DNA of 64,000 nucleotides, from NCBI RefSeq assembly GCF_035222375.1, contig NW_026946365.1:806001-870000 (forward strand). Direction: 5' to 3'. Below are positions 53,616 to 64,000 of this stretch, in pieces. The translations under genes and the position numbers were made by a program. The stretch is from Podospora pseudocomata (lineage: Eukaryota > Ascomycota > Sordariomycetes > Sordariales > Podosporaceae). Position 1 is the first letter of the stretch, and every line of letters begins with the position of its first letter. The notes beneath the pieces are model-generated. The model was given only the letters and a program-made list of their open reading frames with translations. It ran no database searches and was not told where the DNA came from.

Positions 53616-55797
53616 CTCGGGCACATCTGACATCTCGCTAGTTTCTGTCACGTTCACCAAAACAGCCCAAGCATGCAGGGCATCCAAGGGCGACAACACT
53701 GCGATCGATTTCCTCACCAGGATATGACAGACAGCAGACGGGAGAGAAAAAGAAGGGTTGCAACCGCGGACGTGGCAGACGTCCGGAAAAGGTGGGGTTC
53801 TACGCCCAGCTTCTGAGCATCTTCCCCTCTGGTCTCAACCATGGCCGCTCTGATTGGGCCCTTTGCGTCGCCGGTCAGAATGGAATCTCTCTTTCCCGTC
53901 TTCAAACCCAGCGCCCTGGGCTCGCCTCTGTCTTGGGCCCTGGCCCTTCCCGTCCCTCTCTGATATGCTGTCGTTCGTCAACAAATCACACCTCCACCGC
54001 CATTTCAACCTCAGAGTAGGGTGATATTGTAATTTCTGATGCAAAAGACCTCACATCTGGACAGTCACATGTTTCTGCGCCGGCCAGTGATTAGCAGAAA
54101 TCTCTGTCGGGCCCAGTCTTCCCCTGCCCGCCCGCCGTCCTCCCGCAGCTTTCGCCTCCTCGCTCTTGTCTTCAACTCGTCCCGGCGGCAGCAGCGTGGC
54201 TGTCAGACTTGTCGCGGGCCCGGGGGATCGACGGCCAATCAGCATGACACCCCAGAGAGCAAGCAAGTCAAGCAACAAGCAAAGCCTATTCTCGTCTTGG
54301 GGGCCAGAAATCTTGGGAAGAACCCAGCCCCACGGTCAGAGACCGCCCTAGTCGACGTTTCTCTTTGCCGGCGACGGGCCTCAATGACGACTACCTATCG
54401 GTCTCTGTAAACGGCAAATGGCCATCGGTCGAGCTTTTAGCCTCTTGACCGGCGATAGAACACGGAGCGGTCAGAGACGCATGAGCTTAATTGGCCTGAC
54501 ACCCGTCACAATGTCACAATAGCAAATCGACACTGGTAAGACTGCCGCTGCGACACTGGAGGGGGAAGCCTGGCAAGGCGACGGTGGTGGTGACGGTGCT
54601 TGTGGTCGCCTTGTTCTTTGCATGCACCCCGCCGTGTAACTCCAACTGATCAGCCAAACACTTCCGAGGGAACAACTTCACCAACTGGCGACACCCCGTT
54701 TCCAAGAGATCATCAGCAATGACAGAAACCAAAAAGACAAAACGGTCAAGAAGCAACGTCTCACATGGTTTGTTGACCTTGGCCGCCACGACGGGCCTCC
54801 TTTCACAAATGACAATCGAAGCTGGACAGACACCTCTACCACACACCTAGATCCGGCCCATTGGTCTCGTGATGAAAAGCGCCCGTCTAGGCGCGACCGA
54901 CATCCTTCCATCTAGGCAAGCCCCTCCGCGAATCTGACCAACCCATCCGTCCTGGTGGCGTCCCTTTGATCGGATATGGGGGGGCCCTGCGTCAATGCCG
55001 TATGAAACAAACAACTAAAAAGAGCAGACCAAGGGTGCAGCAGGGGTTGGCTCTTGCATAGACTTCCACTTTCCAGAACGAATGACGAGTCTCCATAACG
55101 TCATGGCCGCGTCCATGTCGACCTCGAGATCTCTTCAGATGTTGAGAGATCAGACGGAGCGCCCTTGGCTCCAGCCCAGTCGAGACGTATATGTAAGCCC
55201 GATGTAAACATACCAATTACACTCTCATGAGCTACACCATCCTGTCATGGGTCTTATGGTTGTTCTACCCCTGAGGGTTTACCCCTGCATCTGGAGATTT
55301 CAGACTTCAAGAGTCTCTTGGGAGAGTGGCCGGGCCAGCCACCCTACATCATGGTGAATTCCAAATTCATGGCGGTTCGCTCAAAATAGGTCATCTGGGC
55401 CGGCTGTGAACTCACTGCCATCTCTGTTTGGGTGTCGGTATCCCAACTGGGTGTCTTCATCGGGCAAAGGGCTTCCTTACACCCCAACCGACGAGGCAAA
55501 GATATCAGAGCCCTATATGATACTTCTAATCTGGTGACCAGGATCTTGTTATTTACCCGTCTTTCGGTTTAGATGCAAGCCAAGTGCCTTTGCCAAATCG
55601 ATGGGGAAAGTGGTGAAGATTCCGAGAGCAGGCACAGAAAGACACAATCCATTCTGAATAGCAATCACCCGTTACTCTTCTACCAGCTGTAAATGGACAC
55701 GAATGGGTCAACAGAGCCCACAACATCCTACCTCTGTCTATAATTCGCAGCCTTGACGCCAAGTTCACGATGGAGGAGGTCATCTTAGGAGGCCCAA

Positions 55798-55818
55798 CGT
55801 CCCCGTCCCCGTCCCCGT
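55798..55818. repeat. (GTCCCC)n short tandem repeat
   Basis: Three to four hexamer units in non-coding DNA. Confidence 0.8.
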
Positions 55819-56611
55819 GCGTACACCATCAAGCCTCGTGTCAAAGTGGTAACGAGGCCTGACCACCACCATTCCACAGAGGCCATCTTCGTACGCTCAT
55901 CTTGACGCCTACAAGAACAAAACTATCTACTCAATGGAATTGGCTTGCGATGTTCCAACTTTGCCACCGCCATAGGCATAGGCTCTTAAGCGCGAGGACG
56001 GGGGATGCCGAATTAGACGCCTACTCAACCACCCCCAAGGTCTTTTCTCCCTGCCTCTTCATTGAGGTGAAGTTTAAACGCCGTGGATGACGCAGTATGC
56101 AGCGTGCAGACGATTTGCCACCACCAGCTGAGGTCAAGAGCCGCGAAAATGTTGTTCTAGTCGGGGGATGCATCGTGTAATGCTCAAGGCTGGTCTACAC
56201 CGAACACCAGAAAGAGATGTAAACAACATCCGACCTCCCCATCTTCCTACTAACTTCGCCTCGCAAAGCTATTGGCCTGCTTTGGCGCCGACAAAGACCT
56301 AAGATGCATGAGAATCGCCACCACAAAGTTCATTGACGAGAATATCCTCAGACAAAACACATCCACACCGCATGGAAGGCCTGAGTTGTGAGGTGAGACT
56401 GAAGTAACCATCTACAATGAGGGATGTATCATCCTGGACACCAGAACGCACGTGTGGATGATCAATGTGGGTGGGAGGTGGTCCTAAACGAGGGTGCGAA
56501 GGGCAGTAACGCCATGATGGATGGATGGATGCTCTGGATTGCTAGGTACGTATAGACCTGGCCATAGGGACGACAGTTCTCCGGCCGAGAATCTCGGATC
56601 TTGCCTGCAAT

Positions 56612-56658
56612 CTACACACACGCGCACACACATACACACACACACACACACATACACA
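56612..56658. repeat. Interrupted (CA)n microsatellite
   Basis: A CA run interrupted by CG and TA steps. Non-coding. Confidence 0.85.
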
Positions 56659-59089
56659 ACCTCCTGAGAGAACATGCAGGATCAGACCTGTCGGGACCAC
56701 AGGCGGCGATGAGGATCATCAGTCAAGTTATGGCCAGGTCTTCAAAGCTGGCACTCATTATTTGAATACATGTTGACCCATCATGGCTACCTAACCGTCC
56801 GTCATCAATTCAACACCATCCCACATCCATCCCGATCCCGGCATCAGATACCACTCCCTCCAAAGGCACCGAAACGAAGCAGCCTATCACATCGTCCGAC
56901 TATGTGCCCATTGACTATCTTCCACATGCGGGCTGTCCCTTCGCGCTATCAAGCCACCGGTTCACAAAAAGACCCTCGAAATACCAAGAAAAGGGCACTA
57001 GGGAACGCCACAAAAACGTCGCTGTCCAAAGATACCGACCCAGCACGGCAAGATCTTGCCGACCTGAACAATGACCAGGTTTGACCGCACGGTCACACCC
57101 ACTCGAAGGATCCTTTGCTGTAATCATTGAACCATGAATCAATCAACCACACCAAGGCCTACATGGCATCGAAGACGAGCAACCATCAGAATAAGCATCA
57201 AGACATGATATCTTGAATGGGACCAGAAACTCATGCGGCTATACGCCACCACATTCGCAAACAGAAGAAGATCGGCAGGATAATACCAAACGATCAAGAA
57301 GATCCATCCATCTGGGTTATCTGGTGTGGCTGGGCCAGCTGAAAGGTGCATGTCGAAAGCTGCAAGTTCAACACATGCCTAGGTGCGTAGGATCATGCAA
57401 AGCACTTGCTCACTCACCCGCGAATCATGATCGCAGTCTCTACAATCACACAGAACAAAAGGAATTGAATTGCTTGGAAACACCCTCGAGCACCCCCCAT
57501 CGTTGGTACCGGACCGGATCTACCGAGCATTATCGAACACAGCTCAGGCTCCGTTTCTCTCGGCGCTCATCACGACATCCCCCAGGGCACGTAACATCGC
57601 CTGCAGCTTGCCCAAACCTGACCCTTTTTACACTCGGGGGCAATAGCTCAGGGCAAAGCCCAGCTAAGTCTCTTTTTCCTCTGGGCAAAGAGAGACTATT
57701 TCTCCCCTGACACTCCTGCCCGGAGCCATCACGTGTGGCATTGCCGCTTCATTATTTACTAGTACCCCCCAGTTCAGGCTAGTTTCTTTCTCGGCATCCG
57801 GTCAACACGCAACTTTGATTTACGCTCAAAGAATTATTTCGCTCTGGGCATCTTATCCTTCTTCTTGTTACCAAAGGGATATTCTCCCCAGCCAACCTGT
57901 ACACAGTACACTACTAAGCCCACACCGCATGCCCCCTCCCCTCTTACTCTTTTTGTCAGCCACTAAAGCAAGCCACACTTCTTGGAGAAGGCTTGGAAGT
58001 AAGTATCTCACTCAAGTCTGAACCGACATCAGCCGGGTCAAGACATTGCCAAACATGAGGCCAACCCCACGGACACATCCCAACCTTCACCACCATGATA
58101 CCCAGCAGGGATCACTCCCGGATCTCTGCTTTCTCCGCGCTTAATCCTTCTCTGCCACTCGAAAAAGGAAACTCAAAAAGGTCATCCTAAGAGATTTTGG
58201 TCAAAATTCATCCCGGTTGGTCAGGGGAATTTTTTTTTAAACGCGCGTGGCTTTTGTTGGGCTGAGAGACATACACACATACATCCTTTTATCACTTCGC
58301 CCGTCTGTGTGTTTTGGTGGTACAGACGCCTAATTACCGCTGCCACCCTCACCCTCACAACCATCATTTTTTCATGATGATGATGGTCAGAGGTTGTAGT
58401 CAGGTAGCTGAGCCAAGCTGGTGGTGGTTGCAATCTCAGCTTTCTTACTCATGGGCCGTGTAGCCTTGAGCTCTCCCCGCTTCCTATGTTTCTCCTGACA
58501 CCATTTCCAGCCCTGAATTCTGTCAGTCCCATCTAGGTGGGTTCCGGTCCATCAAACTTGACAGATACCATTCAGATTTGCCCTCCTCGTTCAAACTCCT
58601 GCATTTCGCCTCTCACACAATACCAAAAACATTTCACACTTGTCATTCCCTTTTTATCACCATGATTTCAAGACGTTTCTTCCTACTTATTACATAGATG
58701 ACGACAACATGAACTGCAAAAGTGGGATGCAATCAAATTCAAGTCAAGAGAAAATGCTAGTACTCCTGAATATCCACCCATCCATCTCTATAAATCCATC
58801 GTTAATCCTCCCAAAAATACCAAATCCCAATAATGCCAGAATCCCCCGCTTGCTCAACCGAAGAAGGACAAAAATATGAGATGCCGTGCATGATACAAAG
58901 AGGTAGTTCACACTTTTGCGTAGATGATGATGTCAAAATTTTTTTTGAAAAAAAAGAAAAAAAAAAAGAAAAAAAAAAGAAAGAAACTGGCCATCCGAAA
59001 AAGTGATGAGATGCGTGCTATCCGAGATACCCTCCCCCCCAAACAAAAGAAGAGTAAAAGAAATCTTTCCTCCCAATCGCAATGCTTTC

Positions 59090-60223
59090 TTAATCAAAAC
59101 TCATCTCCTCATTAGTCGCCTCATTCTCAAACGTCCGACAATTCCTACACTGCGTATGGCTGCAAGTGTCCATACACTGGTTCGTCGTCTCAAAGTTCCA
59201 AAATGCACCGCAGTTGCACTATACACCACCAAGTCAGCAACCGGTTATCCACATGTCGCCAAGGCAAAGACAAGCACTTACACAAGTCCACAACATCTCC
59301 CCCCTCCCCCTTCCCCCCCTCGACCTCTTCCCACTTCTCCCACCCCCAACAACAACATCCCCCCCGTCCTCCTCCCTCCCCCTCTTTTTCGTCCCACCAC
59401 CACCACCACCAACCCTAACCTCCTGCTCCCCAACCATCTCCAAACTCCTCCAACTCCCAATATCAACCTTCTCAAACCCCCCCTTCCCCATAAAATGACA
59501 ATCAATATGATCAAACCTCTCGCTGTGCGCCGGCCCCCCGACCCCGATTGGCTCGACAGTTTTGACGCAAAACCCGCACCAGAACCTGCTCTCAAAGTTC
59601 CTCCCATGTCGGTAATCATTCAGCTTCCGTTCAATCTCCCCCTCGTCGCGAAACTGGTGATCCCGTTCCAGATGCCCCTTTAGGCTCTCCCTGCGATGAC
59701 AAACCTTGCCGCATTCATAACCCCTCTCACCAGCAGCAGCGGCAGAAAAAACCTGCTCGGTGCACCGCCAAATCTCCAGCTGAAAGTGCTGGCTGTTTTC
59801 GTGTCGCTTCCAGTCATTCTTGCTCCCAAAACGCTTGTCACAATTTGAAAATGTGCAGGCGTAGGGTTTCGCGTGGCGTTTTTGGTGTTTTCTTTACCCC
59901 GAAAAGAATTAGTCGCTTGATACTGAGTTTGGGGACGGGGAGGGGACATACTTAAGCTCGCAAGGCCTCGAAAAAACCTTGTTGCAATCATCAATTTCGC
60001 ACTTGACCTCCTTCGTAACCTCGGCAACAACAGACGACGGCGCAGACGGCGTTGTCGTCGTCGTGTTGTTAAGAACCACCACCTCCTCCGACTTTTGATA
60101 CCCAAACTCCTTGACAATCCTATCCAGCATCCCCCGTGACCTGAGCATCTCCAACGTCGCCTTGAGGTTCTCCACATCCCCCAAATCTATCGAGACAACA
60201 CGCCCCGGTGATTGCCCGATGGC

Positions 60224-60257
<34 letters not shown>

Positions 60258-62078
60258 ATAGTAGGCTCGGGAGATGGCGTCGCAGCAGCAAGAAGCTGGA
60301 GCCGGCTGGCGTCTTCTTCAAGATTAGAGTCCTGTTGTTCAGTGACTTCATTGTCCTCCTCCCCAGCTTCAGATTCCTCATCACCCACCATGGCGGCCGA
60401 CTGTCTTCTGGAATAATCCAGAGTCATCTGATCTGGCGAGATGGAAGTTAAAGTCACAGGTTCATTTTTGGGCTGCTGCTGCTGCTGCTGCTGCTCCGCA
60501 AATTCATCATCATCATCGTCTTCTTCTTCTTCCTGCATGATATTGTCCGGGCTGGTGTCATCGTCTATCTGTATCACCTCGGCGGGGTGGGCGTGCATCT
60601 CACCCGCTTCATCCATCGAAGGCAAAAGTCCGCTGCCGGCACCGGTTAGAATATCCGGAGAGACATGTCCCGGTTGCTCCAAGGTTTGCTCCTGAACCGG
60701 GGGCTCAACCTGCTGCTGGAATCCATGTGGAATGTTCAGTCCTTGGAGATCCATCTCAATGGGGATACGTGGGTCATCCAGTCCGGTTTGGCTCTGGTGG
60801 CTGTGGAATCCAGAGGCGTTCATGAGAGCAGAGTAATCTGGCTGGCTCATTGACGAGCGGTACATCAGGTGCTGTGGTTGGATCACCGCAGGTTCATCAG
60901 GCACATGATGGGAGAGACTCGTCACGGGCTGGCCATGTCCTAGTCCGCTCCATGACGCATGTTGACCAGCATAGGTAGAGTGTGTTCCCGCTTCCGAAGG
61001 CGCGTGCTCGGAGGCAACGGAAGCACCGCTGATATCCGGGCGGCCACTGGCGATAACAATGTTAGCTTCCCAATTAGAACTGTTGATGAGTACAAGGTAA
61101 CGCACCGATACAAAAAGTTGGACAAGTCCATGTTCTCCTTGTGATGTACTCGCTTCAGATGCTGCCTGAAGTTGTCTGGCCTCGGCCACGTCTTGTTCTT
61201 GTCCTTGCACGAGTCGATAACACATTGATAGACAGGTGCATCACTCTTGTAGATCCTGTGGACGCCCGCCCTGTGGCGGTCCAGGTCGTTGTTAGTACTG
61301 AATCCCTCGGTTGCCTTGGGACAATCTGGCATATCGCATTTGAACGGCTTCTCGTGCCGTGCTTTGTGCTTCCTGGCAAACAATATTGCATCAGCAAAGT
61401 CTGATCAACCCCGAGTGAACAAATTCCGGCAACGTACCTGAGCTCCGAGTTTGTCTTGAAGGTGAGCTGTGGGCAATCGAGACATCTGAGGTTGTTAGCA
61501 GTCGAAGTGGTGGAGCCCGCCCGTTGACTTCGAGCATCGCGGCGGCGTGGCCTGTCCTCGGTCGTGACTTGGCTTAGACCATAGCGACTAAACTGCTGTG
61601 TGATGTTTTGCGTCTCTGGGTTGTCGACGTCCCCATTATACACTGATGACGGGTTGCCCACGCTCCGAATGGTTTGGCTCCCGTAACCCGAATCGGACAC
61701 AAGCTTTCCTCCGGTTGGGCTCACGAGCGTTTCTGCTTCAGACGGGGGTGCATTGTTTCGATACTCGGTATAAATAGGTGCGGTGAAATCAGAGTCTCTC
61801 CATGAGACTGGTGCTATGGCTAATTGAGAGTTTTTGACAATACGGTAATTCTTCAAGAAATCGCTGGCGTTCAACGTGCTTGCCATCATGTTTTGCGGCG
61901 GGACATGTCTGTTGCCATAGGTACTCAAGCCGCCCAGATTGTCCTGCATCATGGCATATGCTGAGTAGTTGTTGATACCAACCCCCGATGGCCTGGTCAT
62001 GCCCGCCATTTGGGACGAGTCAGAGGTGGGAGCATGCTCGGCCAGGTGGGCGAAAGAGTACCGCGGAAGCTGCGACAT
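59090..62078 (-). CDS. C2H2 zinc-finger transcription factor (second of two), five exons
   Basis: Exons 62078-61438, 61372-61106, 61046-59952, 59891-59282 and 59218-59090 give 913 residues. Introns are 65, 59, 60 and 63 nt, all GT-AG and all restoring finger structure. The first finger group (about 198-305) is CLDCPQLTFKTNSELR-KHKARH, CDMPDCPKATEGFSTNNDLD and CVIDSCKDKNKTWPRPDNFR. A long middle follows with Gln, Asp/Glu and Thr runs (the Thr run from an AGT tract near 60222-60256). The second group starts near 650 (CEIDDCNKVFSRPCELK-KHQKRH, CTFSNCDKRFGSKNDWKR, CGKVCHRRESLKGHLERDH). The end is Cys-rich (LWTC-CNCGAFW...CSHTQCRNC), resembling a small zinc module. A DNA-binding regulator; targets unknown. 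Confidence 0.85.
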
Positions 62079-63287
62079 GATGCCGGCCCCCCGTGATGAC
62101 TGCCTGGACGACTTGTATTATTCGACGAGGCAATCGTGAGAACGTATGTCGTCAAGTTAAGGTGGTTGTCTAAGAAGGTGTCAACAGGGAGGAGGCCTGT
62201 ACAGTTGGCTTCTTGATGGAGTCCATCTTGGAACGGACAAGGAGAGGAACGGGTAAACGTCTTGGCGTTCTAGACCTCGAATCTCAATTCGAGGATGCTC
62301 GACAAGGCCAACAACTATGGATGGAAGATATGAAAAAGGTCTACTAACGGACGAAAGAAATACACCCGATTCTGTCAGTGTTTGTCAAAAGACCGCAGTC
62401 GTCGGGCGCAGTTCACGGTGCAAGAGCTGGAGTTGCCCGACTTAGCCAGACATTGCCACTAGTTGTGAATGGGCGGGCGCGGGCTGGTGATGGTAGGAGG
62501 GCGACGAACGGAGATCAAGGTTGTTGGAGTGGGATGATCAAACAATGGAATTCCAGGCAAGCGTTTTCGTCAATGATGTCGTCTCAAAATGACTTGTGCA
62601 GTGAAATGGGAGAGAGGGAGCCGATGTCGAGTGAAAATTGGGAATTGGGAATTGGGAAAGGGGATGGATGACAGGCAGCAGTGCCAGGCTTGGCAGAGCA
62701 CAGGAGCACTGAGAGCACACATCGGCCGCCTCACTTTTCCACTTTCTAACCTGGAAGTTTCTGTTTGAGGGAAGTCGGTGACTTGCGACTGACCGGTTGG
62801 CTGAGAGGCCAATCAGGCTCGGTGAAGAACGCCTACAAGTTGGCAAAGCTGAGCACAACTCATGGTCGCCTGGTCACGTGGGTCACCACTGACATCTCTT
62901 GATTGGATGACACTTGGCTGTGCTACACGGCCAAGTCACACCTTGTGCTTCCACATCTACAACAGAATCAGCAGTGTACACTCTCGTGGAAGCAGGATCG
63001 GAGGATCATAGGAGCGTGAAATTTCTCACGCACTTGTCTTTTCCTTTTTGTTTTCAGTCTCGGAAAGCTATGATGGCTTTTTCTAGTGCAGGGTTTGTGG
63101 CACTCGTCATGGAGCTCCCAGGTGTGGTGAGAAAAACCTTAATCATGGCCGCCCAGTCAGAATTCAGAAAGTCATGATCAACCTTAACACGATCATTTTC
63201 CGACTCGTTCAACTCATCAGGTAGTATTCTTTTACTAAACACCACAGCAACCTCACGAGGGATCACGACGAGAGCCTCTTCCTTGCC
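62079..63287. promoter_or_regulatory. Upstream region of the second C2H2 gene
   Basis: About 1.2 kb. Contains a CCAAT motif (about 62809) and a palindromic E-box CACGTG (about 62874) near each other; both are common fungal promoter elements, but their use is inferred. A minus-strand open segment of 104 codons (63368-63054) with protein-like composition overlaps the right part and may be the end of another gene. Confidence 0.35.
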
Positions 63288-63485
63288 TTGGAATTCTGGA
63301 GCCAGGTAGCCGTCCAGCAGTCCACTGCCGATGATGAGCCAGATGGCCGAACAGTTCAGCGATGGCAATCACCATTCTCATACACGGCCTCTGAGGCCGT
63401 CCGCCAAACCCAGGAACAAAGAAAAGATGACAGCCGCTTGACCTTGTCTGATGCAGGGTGGAAGATGATCGCCGCGGAGAAATAG

Positions 63486-64000
63486 GCCGAGGGGTACGAC
63501 AAGGAGGCATATGAGCATGCTCTCTGGCCGACCCAATTCACACATGCAACTGTCAGCACCACGAACTCACGCCAAAGCAAGAAGAGTAACGCCCGACTAC
63601 AGACGTATCTGCTCAAGCTTGAACATCCATTGGCTACTGCCGGGCAGGTCAAGACAGCGGCTGGCCTGGACACAACCCCACCCATCTTCAGTGGCGCTGG
63701 CGATGACGGTGATTCGGCCAACTTCTGCAAGATCGTAGGGGCAGAACGTGAGAACCACATCATGTCATACTTGAACCAGACTGGGCATTCGACTTTCAAG
63801 CCCACTTTCATCACCCGTTCCGTTGCCTTCCAGCGCAGGACCAATACCCAGTCCTCTACTTTGTCTACGGAACGCGGGCAGACCCCCCGTGTTCTCAAAG
63901 AAAACATGAACCTCGACGACGAACTTGTATACAAGCCTGCTAGAGTGCGAGGTGGTTTGCTCAAGGTCTGGGGAAACAAGTACAAGGCCCTCGTTGATGC
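63486..64000 (+). CDS. Partial open frame of unknown identity, cut by the right edge
   Basis: 171 codons with no stop, from 63486 to the edge. Composition is protein-like: EGYDKEAYEHALWPTQFTH, then KLEHPLATAGQVKTAAGLDT, then ENMNLDDELVYKPARVRGGL. There is no early ATG. It is preceded by GAAATAG, which could be a 3' splice site, so the stretch may be an internal exon. The same frame is also open to the left (63288-63482) with protein-like sequence (SDAGWKMIAAEK) and is separated from it only by that TAG, so a C-to-T stop is the alternative. The overlapping minus-strand frame is Cys/Trp-rich and looks like a shadow. Family not recognised. Confidence 0.4.

Larger units (their letters stand above)
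51861..59089. promoter_or_regulatory. 7.2-kb gene-free region upstream of the first C2H2 gene
   Basis: No convincing gene in 7.2 kb, in a window that otherwise averages about one gene per 2-3 kb. It comprises the 5' region of the C2H2 gene ending at 51860 and the 3' flank of the one ending at 59090. It holds scattered microsatellites, a GTGTC pentamer run (53585-53615), GTCCCC hexamers (55798-55818), and small hairpins such as that at 57636-57709. The longest frame (258 codons, minus, 53220-52444) has no features. Long leaders, uORFs, non-coding RNAs or distal control elements are possible. Confidence 0.5.

Noticed and set aside
57636-57709. Segment beginning GGGGGCAATAGCTCAGGGC and ending CTCCCCTG that looks tRNA-like
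   Set aside because: Internal stems are short and no T-loop consensus is present; at most a chance hairpin.
63356-63985. 209-codon minus-strand frame at the right edge
   Set aside because: Rich in Cys, Trp and Arg, while the opposite strand has a more protein-like open frame; probably a shadow.

Overview
The window looks like a gene-rich chromosome-arm segment of a filamentous ascomycete, most probably a Sordariomycete of the Sordariales type (inference). The reasons are: a WetA conidiation regulator; short introns (about 50-75 nt, usually with CTAAC/CTGAC-like branch sites); single-copy housekeeping genes with fungal architecture (HEM2, OMA1, MIC12, bL17m, UTP25, eIF3f, Cwf18); and fungus-specific families (DUF3433, SUR7/PalI, TRP-like FLC). 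I saw no tRNA, rRNA, CRISPR, transposase, reverse transcriptase or viral remnant.

Layout. 1-7 kb: the end of an unknown proline-rich gene, wetA (+) and a convergent acyltransferase-3 membrane protein (-). 7.8-15.2 kb: HEM2, a SUR7/PalI-type tetraspan protein and a DUF3433 polytopic protein, all on the minus strand. 17-21.3 kb: a Ras-like GTPase (+) converging on an FLC/TRP-like protein (-). 23.8-27.7 kb: a mitochondrial trio, OMA1 (+), MIC12 (-) and bL17m (+). 27.9-32.1 kb: UTP25 (-) and eIF3f (+), divergent. 33.1-39.2 kb: an R3H-SUZ RNA-binding protein (-), a zinc-knuckle SR-like protein (+) and a Cwf18 splicing factor (-). 39.7-46.4 kb: a large mitochondrial PPR protein (+), an unknown proline-rich protein (-) and a small candidate gene (+). 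50-62.1 kb: two minus-strand C2H2 zinc-finger proteins of related design, separated by about 7.2 kb without a convincing gene. The right edge cuts an open frame of unknown identity.

Themes. Many genes serve RNA metabolism and translation (UTP25, eIF3f, R3H-SUZ, zinc knuckle, Cwf18, bL17m, PPR) or mitochondria (OMA1, MIC12, bL17m, PPR, with HEM2 for haem). Three regulators (WetA and two C2H2 proteins) have unusually long gene-free upstream or flanking DNA.

Most notable observations: a GC-AG intron after a seven-codon first exon in MIC12; four introns that are multiples of three and stop-free, so retention would give a longer in-frame protein; G-homopolymer frame breaks at the 3' ends of two or three genes, probably assembly indels; and degenerate tandem arrays with a period of about 21-25 bp in 3'-flanking spacers (12.2 kb, 43.4 kb, 43.7-44.0 kb, perhaps 4.8 kb).
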